From: a virus
DNA: 25,418 bases
Reading direction: 5' to 3' (one strand)
Virus record (IMG/VR): IMGVR_UViG_3300030419_003346
Coordinates: 1 to 25,418 of that record
In this document: positions 1 to 9,560 of the stretch, piece by piece
How the letters are laid out: every line of letters starts with the position of its first letter
How positions within the stretch are numbered: position 1 is the stretch's first letter
Translations under genes and position numbers: made by a program
Notes under the pieces: model-generated
Told to the model about the DNA's origin: nothing
Database searches by the model: none
The model's input: only the letters and a program-made list of their open reading frames with translations

Positions 1-37
1 TTTGGCGGCGGGGGTACATCTGGTGCCAATAGGACAT
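1..37 (-). CDS. Partial CDS, N-terminus only
   Basis: An ATG at 37-35 opens a frame that runs without a stop off the left edge; the first residues read MSYWHQMYPRRQ. Support comes from context: a strong ribosome site (AAGGGAGAGAAG) lies just before the ATG and a promoter-like sequence lies 20-50 nt further upstream, in the same arrangement as at two other gene starts in the window. Too little protein is visible to suggest a function. Confidence 0.6.
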   Translation of the reverse strand, partial: MSYWHQMYPRRQ

Positions 38-58
38 TACTTCTCTCCCTTACATTAG

Positions 59-87
59 TATATTAACATACTTCTAAGGGTGGTCAA
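59..87 (-). promoter_or_regulatory. Sigma-70-type promoter P1
   Basis: On the minus strand TTGACC (87-82) is followed by a 16-nt spacer and TAATAT (65-60), then AGGGAGAG and an ATG at 37. The layout matches the promoters at 13.5 and 14.8 kb element for element. It should drive the gene cut by the left edge. Confidence 0.65.
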
Positions 88-94
88 GTTTTAT

Positions 95-454
95 TTATAC
101 TTTATATTTTTTTATCCAAGAAAATCGTGGGCGGGTTGCGAGGTAATCAACGTTCTGGTCATTGTCGTAGGCTTCCTGTTCGGCCCTTATTCTCATATAA
201 GCTTCATGACCGTTTTTATATTTTACGAGCCCGTGAAGGTAGTCCCAAAAATACAAAGCGACAAATCCGACGACACCTGTTTCTAAAAATTGTTGGAAGT
301 GTATTGTCTCGTGACGCTTTATAACCTCGTCTAATTCTCCCTTGCAAAGGACTATAAAAAATAATGTAATGGCCCATATTTGGATCGGGGCAAGATAAGA
401 TAATATGGCAGGAATCCTGCTGTTCTCTATGAAAATAGGTTTCCAGTTTTTCAC
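95..454 (-). CDS. Small membrane protein with HExxH zinc-protease-like motif
   Basis: About 119 aa. A GTG at 454 is preferred because GGGGAG lies 6 nt before it and the upstream stop ends at 456; an ATG at 472 would give 125 aa. A hydrophobic segment at about residues 18-38 is followed by HETIH (H48, E49, H52), a second hydrophobic stretch at about 60-76, and then an E-Q-E-A-Y segment near residue 92-96. HExxH plus a downstream glutamate is the zinc-site pattern of gluzincin-like peptidases; that this is a working peptidase is inference. It is the last gene before promoter P1 and follows two other small membrane or coiled-coil proteins. No close family recognised. Confidence 0.6.
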   Translation of the reverse strand: MKNWKPIFIENSRIPAILSYLAPIQIWAITLFFIVLCKGELDEVIKRHETIHFQQFLETGVVGFVALYFWDYLHGLVKYKNGHEAYMRIRAEQEAYDNDQNVDYLATRPRFSWIKKYKV

Positions 455-455
455 C

Positions 456-590
456 TTATTCTCCCCAATCATCCCACATCCAAGAGTTTCTAATTAACTT
501 GTTCTTTTTTTCTTCACACTTCTTAAGTTCGATTCGATAATAAATCGTGGGGATAGAAAATATGATTGCCCCAACGATGAAGCCTATCAT
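456..590 (-). CDS. Small single-span membrane protein
   Basis: 44 aa. The ATG at 590 is chosen because it overlaps the upstream stop as ATGA (587-590), the coupling used elsewhere in this genome. A longer reading from 653 would overlap the upstream gene by 67 nt and add an unlikely Cys/Trp-rich N-terminus. The protein opens with a hydrophobic span (MIGFIVGAIIFSIPTIYY), then a lysine-rich charged segment, and ends W-D-D-W-G-E. Its position beside a coiled-coil protein with a C-terminal membrane segment could suit a holin or other lysis accessory, but nothing proves that. Confidence 0.55.
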   Translation of the reverse strand: MIGFIVGAIIFSIPTIYYRIELKKCEEKKNKLIRNSWMWDDWGE

Positions 591-1045
591 TGCATCATTA
601 GGTCCATAAAGTGCTTGACCCACATACCACCAGCCGCAGTAGCAACAAGCCAAATAACTTTCTGCATTCCTGCTTTCCAGTCTTGGAGTTTCGAAACTTC
701 TAGGCGTAGATTCTCTACTTCATCAATATCTTTTTCTGCTTCTTTCTTCCATAAAAGAATTTCTTGGTGCTGTCCCAGAATTGGTTTAGTTTCTACGATG
801 TAGTCCATACGTCGGGCAGATTCCATTTCGAGTTCTTTAACTCGGCTGAAAAGTCCTGAATCTGGCTCGTAAAGGCTTTTCTTTACGCCTCTTACGGCTT
901 CAAGAACTTCTCGTTGGGATTCTTTGATGTGCTCAACATCCCCAGTCAGTTTGTCAAACCCGCCGTTGAGCGACTTAGCACTGGTGATTCTGTGCTCCAT
1001 ATTTTCAACTTTTTGCAAAACAATTTTTAAAAGATCGTCGCTCAT
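587..1045 (-). CDS. Coiled-coil protein with C-terminal membrane segment
   Basis: 152 aa, starting at the ATG at 1045, which has GAGGA 8 nt upstream; an in-frame start at 1084 lies in the terminator region and has no ribosome site. Most of the protein is charged, heptad-like helix. Near the C-terminus is a short hydrophobic span (VIWLVATAAGGMWV). This layout recalls XhlA-type phage proteins that sit beside holins, and the next gene is a tiny membrane protein, but the assignment is by architecture only. A bidirectional terminator separates it from the GroEL gene upstream, so it probably needs its own promoter or read-through. Confidence 0.7.
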   Translation of the reverse strand: MSDDLLKIVLQKVENMEHRITSAKSLNGGFDKLTGDVEHIKESQREVLEAVRGVKKSLYEPDSGLFSRVKELEMESARRMDYIVETKPILGQHQEILLWKKEAEKDIDEVENLRLEVSKLQDWKAGMQKVIWLVATAAGGMWVKHFMDLMMQ

Positions 1046-1061
1046 CAGAGATTCCTCGTAT

Positions 1062-1095
1062 AAAAAAAGACCAGGCACAATCACTCTGGTCTTTT
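1062..1095 (-). terminator. Rho-independent terminator after groEL (bidirectional)
   Basis: A 10-bp perfect stem (1065-1074 pairing with 1086-1095, core AAGACCAG/CTGGTCTT) with an 11-nt loop is followed on the minus strand by a T-run. It lies about 45 nt after the GroEL stop at 1138. The A/T-rich flanks mean it could act in both directions. Confidence 0.8.
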
Positions 1096-1137
1096 GTATG
1101 AAACCGGCTGTCTTAATTAGTCGCTAAACTTAGCTTT

Positions 1138-3512
<2,375 letters not shown>

Positions 3513-3551
3513 GTTGCCTCGCTTTCTTTTATTATTTTACCACGAGTTTGG

Positions 3552-5501
3552 TTACTTGTTTATGTTCATCAAAAAGCCCATATAGTTACCGGAGATGTAA
3601 CCGGGCCATTTAAAAACAAACGTTGCATCTTTAAATTTGTTTAGCTGAAACGTCAGGACTTTCTTCTTAGCGTTAACGTTTGCCTGTATCACAGTTAGCG
3701 TCTGGGCTAGTCTGTTAAGTTCGTTCTGAATCGCCACACTCTCGTTGAGCATTTTTTCAGCTTGTGACCCCAACGGAGAACACACAAGCAACATTTTATC
3801 TCTCTTGTTTTTCTTAAAAGCAGCAAGGTCTGGCTTAGAGTTAGCAGCCGCCCACAAGGGCTCAAGTATCCCCGTGCCCTCTGTGTCTTCAGGCAGCTTA
3901 GGTTCTACATATTTTTCATCCTTTATTTCAGGCATACGATTTCCTATCAGTTCCTCCTCTGACTTTGAGTCTAGCCACTCTTGGACGTTGACTCTCGTTA
4001 CGTCCTCCCAGGAGGTCGGCATACCTGTAGCACTCATTATTTCGGCTAACTTCTTTATGGTCCTAGTGCCAACCGCAGAGTCAGGATTGGCAGGATCTTC
4101 TACTAGTATCTTATGGATGTAAATGGATTGTGTCCTTCCGGTGGCCTCGTGCTTAGGATCATTCGTAGCTGCGACCGCTATGAATTGTTGATCCTCTGGT
4201 AGCGCACCCTCAACTCCCTCGCTTATTTCATAGAGAACCCTGGCGGACTCGATGACATTTGTTATTTGAACTTTGCCACCCACTTTTCCTGACTTAACAG
4301 ACACTGGAATTTTAAGTCCCTGCTCAGTAAAACCATAAAAGTCCACCAGTTTTTCTGCGGGGTTAGAGGGGAAATTTACACCTTGGTATGGTAAGTTAAA
4401 CTGTTCGTTCTCTGCTTGGCTCATGGTCCACAGAGCCGATAGGGTCTCGCCATAATCTTTGGATATAACCTTCAAGTCGTCATTTCCAAATTGTAAATCT
4501 TTTTCGAACCTTACAACAGTCCCCTGTGCCTGGGCAGAGGATAACAAACTAATTAGTTCAGGGGCTACCCACTCCGGATATGTTGGGGGTGGGTATTTTT
4601 CATTTATTGATCCTTGGGCTATTTGCGTAATTTCTGACGTGCTTTCCCACACTCTGCTGTCGCTACCCAAACCAAGGGGAGAGGGGCTTAGAGCCTTATC
4701 CTTTACATATCTTTGTGTTTTGCCTTCTTTTTTAACCAGCACCAATGGCACATAAAAAAGTGAAGTGCCGGCGGGAATGTCTTGTAAACTACCTCGAACT
4801 TTGTAGGTATTTTTTTGTTCATCAGCGGTGATGTTCTCTTTTGTTGTCAAAACCAGAGTGTCATATTTTCCGGAGATAGATGGATTATATTCCTCGACAT
4901 CGATGTTAAACTTTGCAAACCACGGTTTTAAATCCTTGATCTCTGTGCTGTTAGGGATTGGGGATTCTGCTCTAATGTGATACGCAGTATCAGATCGCAT
5001 CGTACCAATCCTTATATTATTTGTCTCAAATATTTTCTTTACAAGAGATTTAAAATCGCTGGTGGCTGGTGTATTTTCTCCTAAGTCCTGCGTATTTATT
5101 TGCTCAATAATTATTTGTTCTAACAATAGGTCAATGGCCTGGTCAAGTCCACTGATACCTTCACCGATCCTGATTGTCATGTCCGGAAGCTTTTCCTGCT
5201 CTGCTTCGATCTCTCTCATCAGCATCGGAGAGTGATGGTGTAGCTCTTCAACTACATCAGGGCACCCACAATTATCAACAGCAGACACAACATAGTCTCT
5301 GATGTCCATAGCGGACTCAGGCTCTAAGAAAAGACCTTGTGTGAATATTTCTTGTTGGCGATCAGTCAGGCTGTCGTAGCCAGAGTAAGACATGCCGTTC
5401 ATACTTAAACGTCTGTCTAGTTCTTTTATCTTATCGCCAAATTCGTGTCCAACCGCAGCGTTGCCAAGAATCTGGTCGATCGCTTGCTGCGATAGGTTCA
5501 T
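3552..5501 (-). CDS. Large hypothetical protein, possible PD-(D/E)XK nuclease-like core
   Basis: 649 aa, not recognised as a named family. The middle holds KDYGE (near residue 350), LVDFYG (near 387) and VSVKSGKVGG (near 402). This acidic helix / Asp strand / S-x-K order resembles the PD-(D/E)XK nuclease core with Ser replacing the usual Asp/Glu, but it is weak evidence. A cluster N-C-G-C and H-H-H lies near residues 83-95. The C-terminus is predicted helical (LNESVAIQNELNRLAQTL), then a hydrophobic aromatic tail. The start at 5501 shares one base with the upstream stop (TAATG). It sits between probable virion proteins and the methyltransferase, so a structural or packaged role is also possible. 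Confidence 0.75.
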   Translation of the reverse strand: MNLSQQAIDQILGNAAVGHEFGDKIKELDRRLSMNGMSYSGYDSLTDRQQEIFTQGLFLEPESAMDIRDYVVSAVDNCGCPDVVEELHHHSPMLMREIEAEQEKLPDMTIRIGEGISGLDQAIDLLLEQIIIEQINTQDLGENTPATSDFKSLVKKIFETNNIRIGTMRSDTAYHIRAESPIPNSTEIKDLKPWFAKFNIDVEEYNPSISGKYDTLVLTTKENITADEQKNTYKVRGSLQDIPAGTSLFYVPLVLVKKEGKTQRYVKDKALSPSPLGLGSDSRVWESTSEITQIAQGSINEKYPPPTYPEWVAPELISLLSSAQAQGTVVRFEKDLQFGNDDLKVISKDYGETLSALWTMSQAENEQFNLPYQGVNFPSNPAEKLVDFYGFTEQGLKIPVSVKSGKVGGKVQITNVIESARVLYEISEGVEGALPEDQQFIAVAATNDPKHEATGRTQSIYIHKILVEDPANPDSAVGTRTIKKLAEIMSATGMPTSWEDVTRVNVQEWLDSKSEEELIGNRMPEIKDEKYVEPKLPEDTEGTGILEPLWAAANSKPDLAAFKKNKRDKMLLVCSPLGSQAEKMLNESVAIQNELNRLAQTLTVIQANVNAKKKVLTFQLNKFKDATFVFKWPGYISGNYMGFLMNINK

Positions 5502-5791
5502 TAAAGGTTCCCAAGTTGTCTTTTAATAAGATCTCTGATCGAGTCAAGGGATTCCTTTTTCATTGACTTGCGGAGTTGGGGTGGGACCTTGCTCAGATCT
5601 TTCTTATTATCCTTTTCTTTATCGTCCCCGTCTTCCTTGTCGTCGGCGGCATCTTCCATGGGCTCTTTTTTATTGCCATCCTTATCAAGATCCAAAAAAT
5701 CAGGCTTCTTTTCCTCTTGAGCCAAGATGGATTCATATTCTTCCTTGATAATTTCTGCTAACCGTTTTTTAGTGATTTTATATTGGGACAT
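5501..5791 (-). CDS. Small acidic protein with calcium-loop-like DxDxDG
   Basis: 96 aa. An amphipathic lysine/glutamate N-terminus (ITKKRLAEIIKEEYESIL) is followed by DFLDLDKDG, where D34, D36, D38 and G39 match the first half of an EF-hand or dockerin-type calcium loop, then an acidic Asp/Lys-rich stretch to about residue 65 and a basic helical C-terminus. N-termini of this style recur among phage structural and core proteins; that is from memory, not a search. The strong acid charge would suit a prohead core or scaffold component. It is coupled to the 649-aa gene by TAATG. Confidence 0.7.
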   Translation of the reverse strand: MSQYKITKKRLAEIIKEEYESILAQEEKKPDFLDLDKDGNKKEPMEDAADDKEDGDDKEKDNKKDLSKVPPQLRKSMKKESLDSIRDLIKRQLGNL

Positions 5792-5801
5792 TATCTTCTC
5801 C

Positions 5802-6629
5802 TTACATTCCTATGCTTGTGATTTTAAGAGCGTCGCCAAGCTTGAACCAACGATTAAACATTTTAGCAGCGGCCTGATTACCTTGGGACGCTGTGTTTAA
5901 AGTGGTGTCCACGACATTCCAAGCCTCCTGTACACTAGGCGCTAGCTCATTCATATTAATTGATTCGCCGGCTTGGTGGGCTTGCTGGAGGGCTACTTGC
6001 GCCTCGCCAACAGCGGTTCTGAACCCTACGTCTCCCACTGGGGCGTTTCTTGATGCTGTCTCTAGCACCCCTTGGACAGCCTTGTACTCTCCGTCGGTCA
6101 TAGTTTTGTCGCCAACCTGAACTGCTGCTTGGGCGTTAGACGACCCAAACAAAGCGTAAATAATCAGAATGATTATAACAGCAACAATAATTTTATAAAG
6201 TATAGGATGCTTCTCCTGAAACCTATCAATCGCATCTAGCACTTTTCTAGCATACTTGGAAAAGAACTCAATGCCACGGCTGGCCAGGTCCATTGCCTTT
6301 ATCATCATATTCAAATAAAAATCGCTTGCCTTTTTCCAGGCTGCTTTAATATCCTCGCCGATGTTGCTAAGGATTTCTCCTGCCTTGTCGTACCCTTTCT
6401 TGATTAGGTCGAAGATACCTTCCTCTATTAGTTGTCTTTCCCCGTACTCAAATGCTCTTTCAAAAATTAGGTACGCTTGCTCGTGTGATACTTTGCCTCG
6501 GTCAACTTCCTTTAGCAGATGGTGAAAGTTCACCTGCTCTACTTTACCTTTTCTTTCATAAATAAGAAATGGATCTTCTGGCTGTTCTAGAAAATTGCGC
6601 CAGTTCTCCATGATTAATTTGTGTTTCAT
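5802..6629 (-). CDS. Membrane-anchored protein with capsid-targeting-like N-terminus
   Basis: 275 aa. The N-terminus MKHKLIMENWRNFLEQ closely resembles those of the genes at 19.8-21.0 kb (ENFKKFLTE, NEWKKFLNE) and T4 internal-protein targeting peptides. A second site, LIEEG, near residue 71 fits the T4 prohead-protease consensus (hydrophobic-x-E before G/A). The centre is helical with one strong membrane span (HPILYKIIVAVIIILIIYAL, about residues 140-160), followed by an Ala/Gln-rich soluble C-terminal half. An internal virion or ejection protein that inserts into the host membrane is plausible inference. The ribosome site is GGGAG about 9 nt before the ATG. Confidence 0.7.
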   Translation of the reverse strand: MKHKLIMENWRNFLEQPEDPFLIYERKGKVEQVNFHHLLKEVDRGKVSHEQAYLIFERAFEYGERQLIEEGIFDLIKKGYDKAGEILSNIGEDIKAAWKKASDFYLNMMIKAMDLASRGIEFFSKYARKVLDAIDRFQEKHPILYKIIVAVIIILIIYALFGSSNAQAAVQVGDKTMTDGEYKAVQGVLETASRNAPVGDVGFRTAVGEAQVALQQAHQAGESINMNELAPSVQEAWNVVDTTLNTASQGNQAAAKMFNRWFKLGDALKITSIGM

Positions 6630-6669
6630 TAAAATAAAGCTCCCTATAAAAAGCGCTACTTATAAATAG

Positions 6670-7398
6670 TCAGCTATTTAGGTGTTTCCTCAAATCTTTC
6701 TCATCTATCAAAGTGTAGGTAAATCTAGGTCCGTAAATCTTGGCTGAGTCTCGACAAAGTTCCATGAAGGTGTTAAAGTCTTCAACCTTCTTAAAGACCT
6801 GACAGCCCGCTGACCACTTGTTTACTACATAGGACTCTGTGTAGGGGTTGCTCCTGTGAATGTTGATTCCAAAGTAGCCCTCGTCTATCATTGTTTTTAT
6901 GTTTTCATAATCTATGATTTCATCTTTGTTGTTGTCCCGCCAAACTTTCACCGGCTTGGCTTGGACGAGTGCCTCATAGTTGTTTTGGTGCTTGCCAAGT
7001 TGCCAAGTGCCTCGGTACTGGCCTGGCACCAAAACGGCTGTGCCTTTGGGGTTCATAGGCTTTTTAAGCCAGTGCTTTCCTGGGTCAGTTGTAACTTGCC
7101 ACCGAAGGTTGATCATGAAGTCTTCCTCTCTGTACATTACGAACAGGAAGTCATCAAAAGTATTGCTGCCTAGATTGTCACGGCGGACACCAATTATATT
7201 AAGGTTCAGCCTCTTGTCGGGAGTATCAAAGAACTTGTAGTCTTTAGCGGCGAAGTATGACTTTATGTTTTCAGGGGTCAGGAGTTCCATCAGCATCTTC
7301 GGTGGTGCTGGTGGTGTCTTCTCCTTCTTTGGGAGACTCTGGAACAGGTTTGCCAATATTTTTAATAAGTTCATCAACAATATTCTGTACCTCGTCAT
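6670..7398 (-). CDS. L,D-transpeptidase/YkuD-like cell-wall protein
   Basis: 242 aa from the first ATG. H181 and S196-A-G-C199 fit the YkuD pattern H-x(14-17)-[S/T]-x-G-C, with the catalytic Cys in SAGCQ rather than the usual SHGCH/N. Before it come a TTDPG motif (103-107) and GTAVLVPGQYRG (119-130), making a compact enzyme domain. The family cross-links or cuts peptidoglycan stems; in a phage this could be a lysin or a virion wall-remodelling enzyme. The N-terminus is uncertain: the start at 7398 overlaps the upstream gene by 128 nt, and ATGs at 7296 and 7290 give about 206-208 aa, keeping the enzyme but dropping a short hydrophobic, Pro/Lys-rich leader. Confidence 0.65.
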   Translation of the reverse strand: MTRYRILLMNLLKILANLFQSLPKKEKTPPAPPKMLMELLTPENIKSYFAAKDYKFFDTPDKRLNLNIIGVRRDNLGSNTFDDFLFVMYREEDFMINLRWQVTTDPGKHWLKKPMNPKGTAVLVPGQYRGTWQLGKHQNNYEALVQAKPVKVWRDNNKDEIIDYENIKTMIDEGYFGINIHRSNPYTESYVVNKWSAGCQVFKKVEDFNTFMELCRDSAKIYGPRFTYTLIDEKDLRKHLNS

Positions 7399-7663
7399 CA
7401 GGGTTTTTTAATTTGTACAGTAGTTTATCTTCTTCTTCGTCAAACTTTAAGTCTGCCATGTCTGTTTTATAATATAATAACATTGTTAAATAGGCTTGAA
7501 GATTGAAATCAGGCTCGGTCTTTACTTTGTTTCTTATCCACCGCATAACTCGTGCGGCAAAAAAAGCCTTCTCGGCACGGATCAAGTTGTCCTCACCGTC
7601 TTTGATATAGCCTTCTTCTTCTAGCAGCCTGAGGACATTAAAGGTCACTCTGCCCCCGTTCAT
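7271..7663 (-). CDS. Hypothetical protein with acidic C-terminal tail
   Basis: 130 aa, no family recognised. The first 90 residues look helical (LRLLEEEGY, FFAARVMRWIRNKV), then a Glu/Thr/Pro/Asp-rich low-complexity tail ending DADGTPDP. The start overlaps the kinase gene by 26 nt; a GTG at 7648 is an alternative just after a GGGGG run. The last 128 nt overlap the longest reading of the next gene in another frame, and much of the odd composition of the tail lies in that overlap. Confidence 0.6.
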   Translation of the reverse strand: MNGGRVTFNVLRLLEEEGYIKDGEDNLIRAEKAFFAARVMRWIRNKVKTEPDFNLQAYLTMLLYYKTDMADLKFDEEEDKLLYKLKNPDDEVQNIVDELIKNIGKPVPESPKEGEDTTSTTEDADGTPDP

Positions 7664-8570
7664 CCCTCATCTGTTGGATGCGGTCAGCCTCTCGGCGTCC
7701 GCCACGGAAGCCACCTGCTCCGCCGGGTTCTAGCGTGGTCACCCCACGCATCTCTAATTCGTCTTCAATCCATGCTTGTCCGAGTGGGTTGCGAACAGGG
7801 GCGTCAACGAAGCCTGTAATCTTCTCTATGATTTCTTCTTCGGGGGGACCGAACTTATCGTTGTCAATGATTACCATATCATCGCCAAACAATTGTTGGA
7901 AACCTGCTTTGTTATCTTGTACGGCTTTCCACATTTCTCGGACACCATCTTCGCCGAGTTTGCGCTTTCTGCTTTTATTTCTTTCCACCGCTATTTCTTC
8001 GCTGGTGTCAACAAAGATAAGCATGGTGTCATAACCAAGAGCCTCCAGGGCTTTCTTTTGGCGAACCATTTTATCATAGCGGCGACCAGTTCCATCAATC
8101 AACATTCCAAGTCGTCCAGTCTCATAGAACGCTCGGAGGCTAGCAAGTTTTGCCTTGGCTACATTTCTTATGGAGTCGGGACTAGGCCCTTGGATGATGT
8201 CCCAAAGTTCTGGGTCTTCTTCTTCAATTCTTGCTAGGTCGCCTGGATCTATGCCTGCGTCGGCTAGTCCCTTTTCAAAAAGGTTATCAGAATTTACATA
8301 TTTGAGCCCAGTTGACCCTATGAAAGAAGCCTTCTGGAATAGTGGCTTGCCGGATGCGTCTCTCATTCCGAAAATCAAATCGGCTGTGAAGGATTTTCCG
8401 CTTCCGGGTCCGCCAGCCGTGAAGACTGCCTTGAGGATGCCGGGGTCAAAGACGCCTTCCTCAATTACTTCGGGGCTTTCCAGTAGCCATTTATTTCTTT
8501 TTTCTGCCTTATAAGCAGAAACGACCTCAGTAACTAAGTTACGAAGGTCGTTTGCTTGAAAACGATTCAT
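7638..8570 (-). CDS. P-loop kinase (zeta-toxin/polynucleotide-kinase-like)
   Basis: 310 aa from the second of two adjacent ATGs (8570), which has the better spacing to GGGAG. Walker A is GGPGSGKS (about residues 53-60). MLIDGTGRRYDKM is placed like the nucleotide-kinase LID-side Asp motif, and LIFVDTSEEIAVERNKSR resembles the zeta-toxin/PNK strand followed by an arginine-rich lid. Substrate unknown. Upstream of the domain are LRNLVTE, NKWLLES and VIEEGVFD; the last matches the prohead-protease consensus and resembles LIEEGIFD in the 275-aa protein, so the kinase may be processed and packaged. The C-terminus is Gly/Arg-rich. Confidence 0.85.
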   Translation of the reverse strand: MNRFQANDLRNLVTEVVSAYKAEKRNKWLLESPEVIEEGVFDPGILKAVFTAGGPGSGKSFTADLIFGMRDASGKPLFQKASFIGSTGLKYVNSDNLFEKGLADAGIDPGDLARIEEEDPELWDIIQGPSPDSIRNVAKAKLASLRAFYETGRLGMLIDGTGRRYDKMVRQKKALEALGYDTMLIFVDTSEEIAVERNKSRKRKLGEDGVREMWKAVQDNKAGFQQLFGDDMVIIDNDKFGPPEEEIIEKITGFVDAPVRNPLGQAWIEDELEMRGVTTLEPGGAGGFRGGRREADRIQQMRDERGQSDL

Positions 8571-8587
8571 CATTTTCTCCCGAGGGA

Positions 8588-9166
8588 CTATTGACGGCTC
8601 AAAAGTCTTTCGACCACTCTCTTAAGAACAGCTTCGGTAAGCTCCTCATCGTCGATGACTTCAAGATCAAGTTCTTCTTTCTTCATCTTTTCGTCTTTGT
8701 CGTCTTTCATTCCGGCACCTCGCTTGGCGGGACGCTTTGCCTTATCTTCGTCGTCCTTCATCGCAGGGCGCTTGGCTTCGTTAGGTCCACGCATTGCAGG
8801 GTCATCGGCGGGAGCTTCATCTTCGCCTTCAGGACCCATTTCCACGTCCATCTCCATTTCGCCGCCTTCTTCTCCGGCTTCGCCTTCGACTTCGATGTCT
8901 ACGCCAGTTTCCTGTGCGATGGCGTCAACAACGGCCGACACAATCTTCTCGACTGCTTCTTCTTCGGCTGGGCTAGCCTCGGCTGCCTCTTCGCCAGCGC
9001 CTTCTTCGCCAGCGTCCATCTCCATTTCGCCTCCCATCTCTTCCTCTTCTTCTTCGAGAGGCTCTTCCGGTAAGGCATCGAGAAAGTTCTCGGTTAGTGC
9101 TGGCATATTGGCGAGCTTGCCCCAGCGACGGATAACATTTTCGTTAACAAGGGTTTTCTTTGACAT
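8588..9166 (-). CDS. Highly acidic prohead-core-like protein
   Basis: 192 aa with very strong acidic bias: runs of Glu at about 36-42 and many Glu/Gly/Met repeats to residue 110, then a Lys/Asp segment with repeated K-R-P-A and M-K-D-D units, then a helical basic C-terminus. The N-terminus (NENVIRRWGKLANMPALTENF) looks like a conserved phage tag. T4 core protein gp67 is also small and acidic, so a scaffold/core role is a reasonable inference, supported by neighbours with protease-like sites. The start has TAGGAGA about 10 nt upstream. Repetitive coding sequence here could expand or shrink. Confidence 0.7.
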   Translation of the reverse strand: MSKKTLVNENVIRRWGKLANMPALTENFLDALPEEPLEEEEEEMGGEMEMDAGEEGAGEEAAEASPAEEEAVEKIVSAVVDAIAQETGVDIEVEGEAGEEGGEMEMDVEMGPEGEDEAPADDPAMRGPNEAKRPAMKDDEDKAKRPAKRGAGMKDDKDEKMKKEELDLEVIDDEELTEAVLKRVVERLLSRQ

Positions 9167-9236
9167 TTGTAATTATCTCCTATAGGTGATTGACTAGACA
9201 ATCAACATTAAATAGTTTGGGAATATATAAAAAACC

Positions 9237-9560
9237 CTAATCTTGATGAAAAACTCCAGCGTCTTTTAATTTCTTAAATGCAGCGTGCTCAATCTGGCTG
9301 ATTCGTGGAAAGCTAACTCCCATTCTTTCCGCTACTTCTCTCAGGCTAAGTCCGTTATCGTTCTTCCTGGCACAGACCACTGCACAGTTTAGGTCTTCCT
9401 CGTAATTCATCCAGTTCCGGCACGACTCTACGTCACAAGGAAGCTCCCACTTTTCTTGGACTTCAAAGCAAGTAGGGTCAGGACCATATCGAACCTCTGC
9501 TTGGGTTGGTCTCTTGTTCTTTTCTTTTTGTAATTGTTTTGGATCTTTTCTATAAAACAT
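9237..9560 (-). CDS. Sigma-region-4-like HTH regulator
   Basis: 107 aa. Residues 70-97 (GLSLREVAERMGVSFPRISQ, then IEHAAFKKLK) match the helix-turn-helix of sigma-70 region 4, which contacts the -35 element. No region 2 is visible, so it cannot be a full sigma factor. A Cys-containing middle (C32, C42, C47, C59, C63) may bind metal. It is coupled to the IMPDH/GMPR gene by TAATG and precedes a 70-nt gap before the acidic core-like gene. It may redirect host RNA polymerase for late or structural genes, in the way T4 gp55 acts, but that is inference. Confidence 0.8.
   Translation of the reverse strand: MFYRKDPKQLQKEKNKRPTQAEVRYGPDPTCFEVQEKWELPCDVESCRNWMNYEEDLNCAVVCARKNDNGLSLREVAERMGVSFPRISQIEHAAFKKLKDAGVFHQD

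Noticed and set aside
92-99. TATAAATA on the minus strand, the T4 late-promoter sequence
   Set aside because: It overlaps the last codon and stop of the HExxH gene and sits 55 nt from the next start; a single 8-nt AT-rich match with no second copy before the structural genes is not enough.
456-653. Longer 65-aa reading of the small membrane protein
   Set aside because: Needs a 67-nt overlap with the coiled-coil gene and gives an unlikely Cys/Trp-rich start; the ATGA start at 590 fits the genome's habit.
6661-6668. TATAAATA on the plus strand
   Set aside because: It points away from every gene in the window.
6649-6675. AAATAG/CTATTT hairpin after the L,D-transpeptidase-like gene
   Set aside because: Weak AT-only stem overlapping the stop codon with no T-run.
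9187-9204. 6-bp inverted repeat (TGATTG/CAATCA) in the gap before the acidic core-like gene
   Set aside because: Short AT-rich stem without a T-run; could be an operator but has no support beyond its position.
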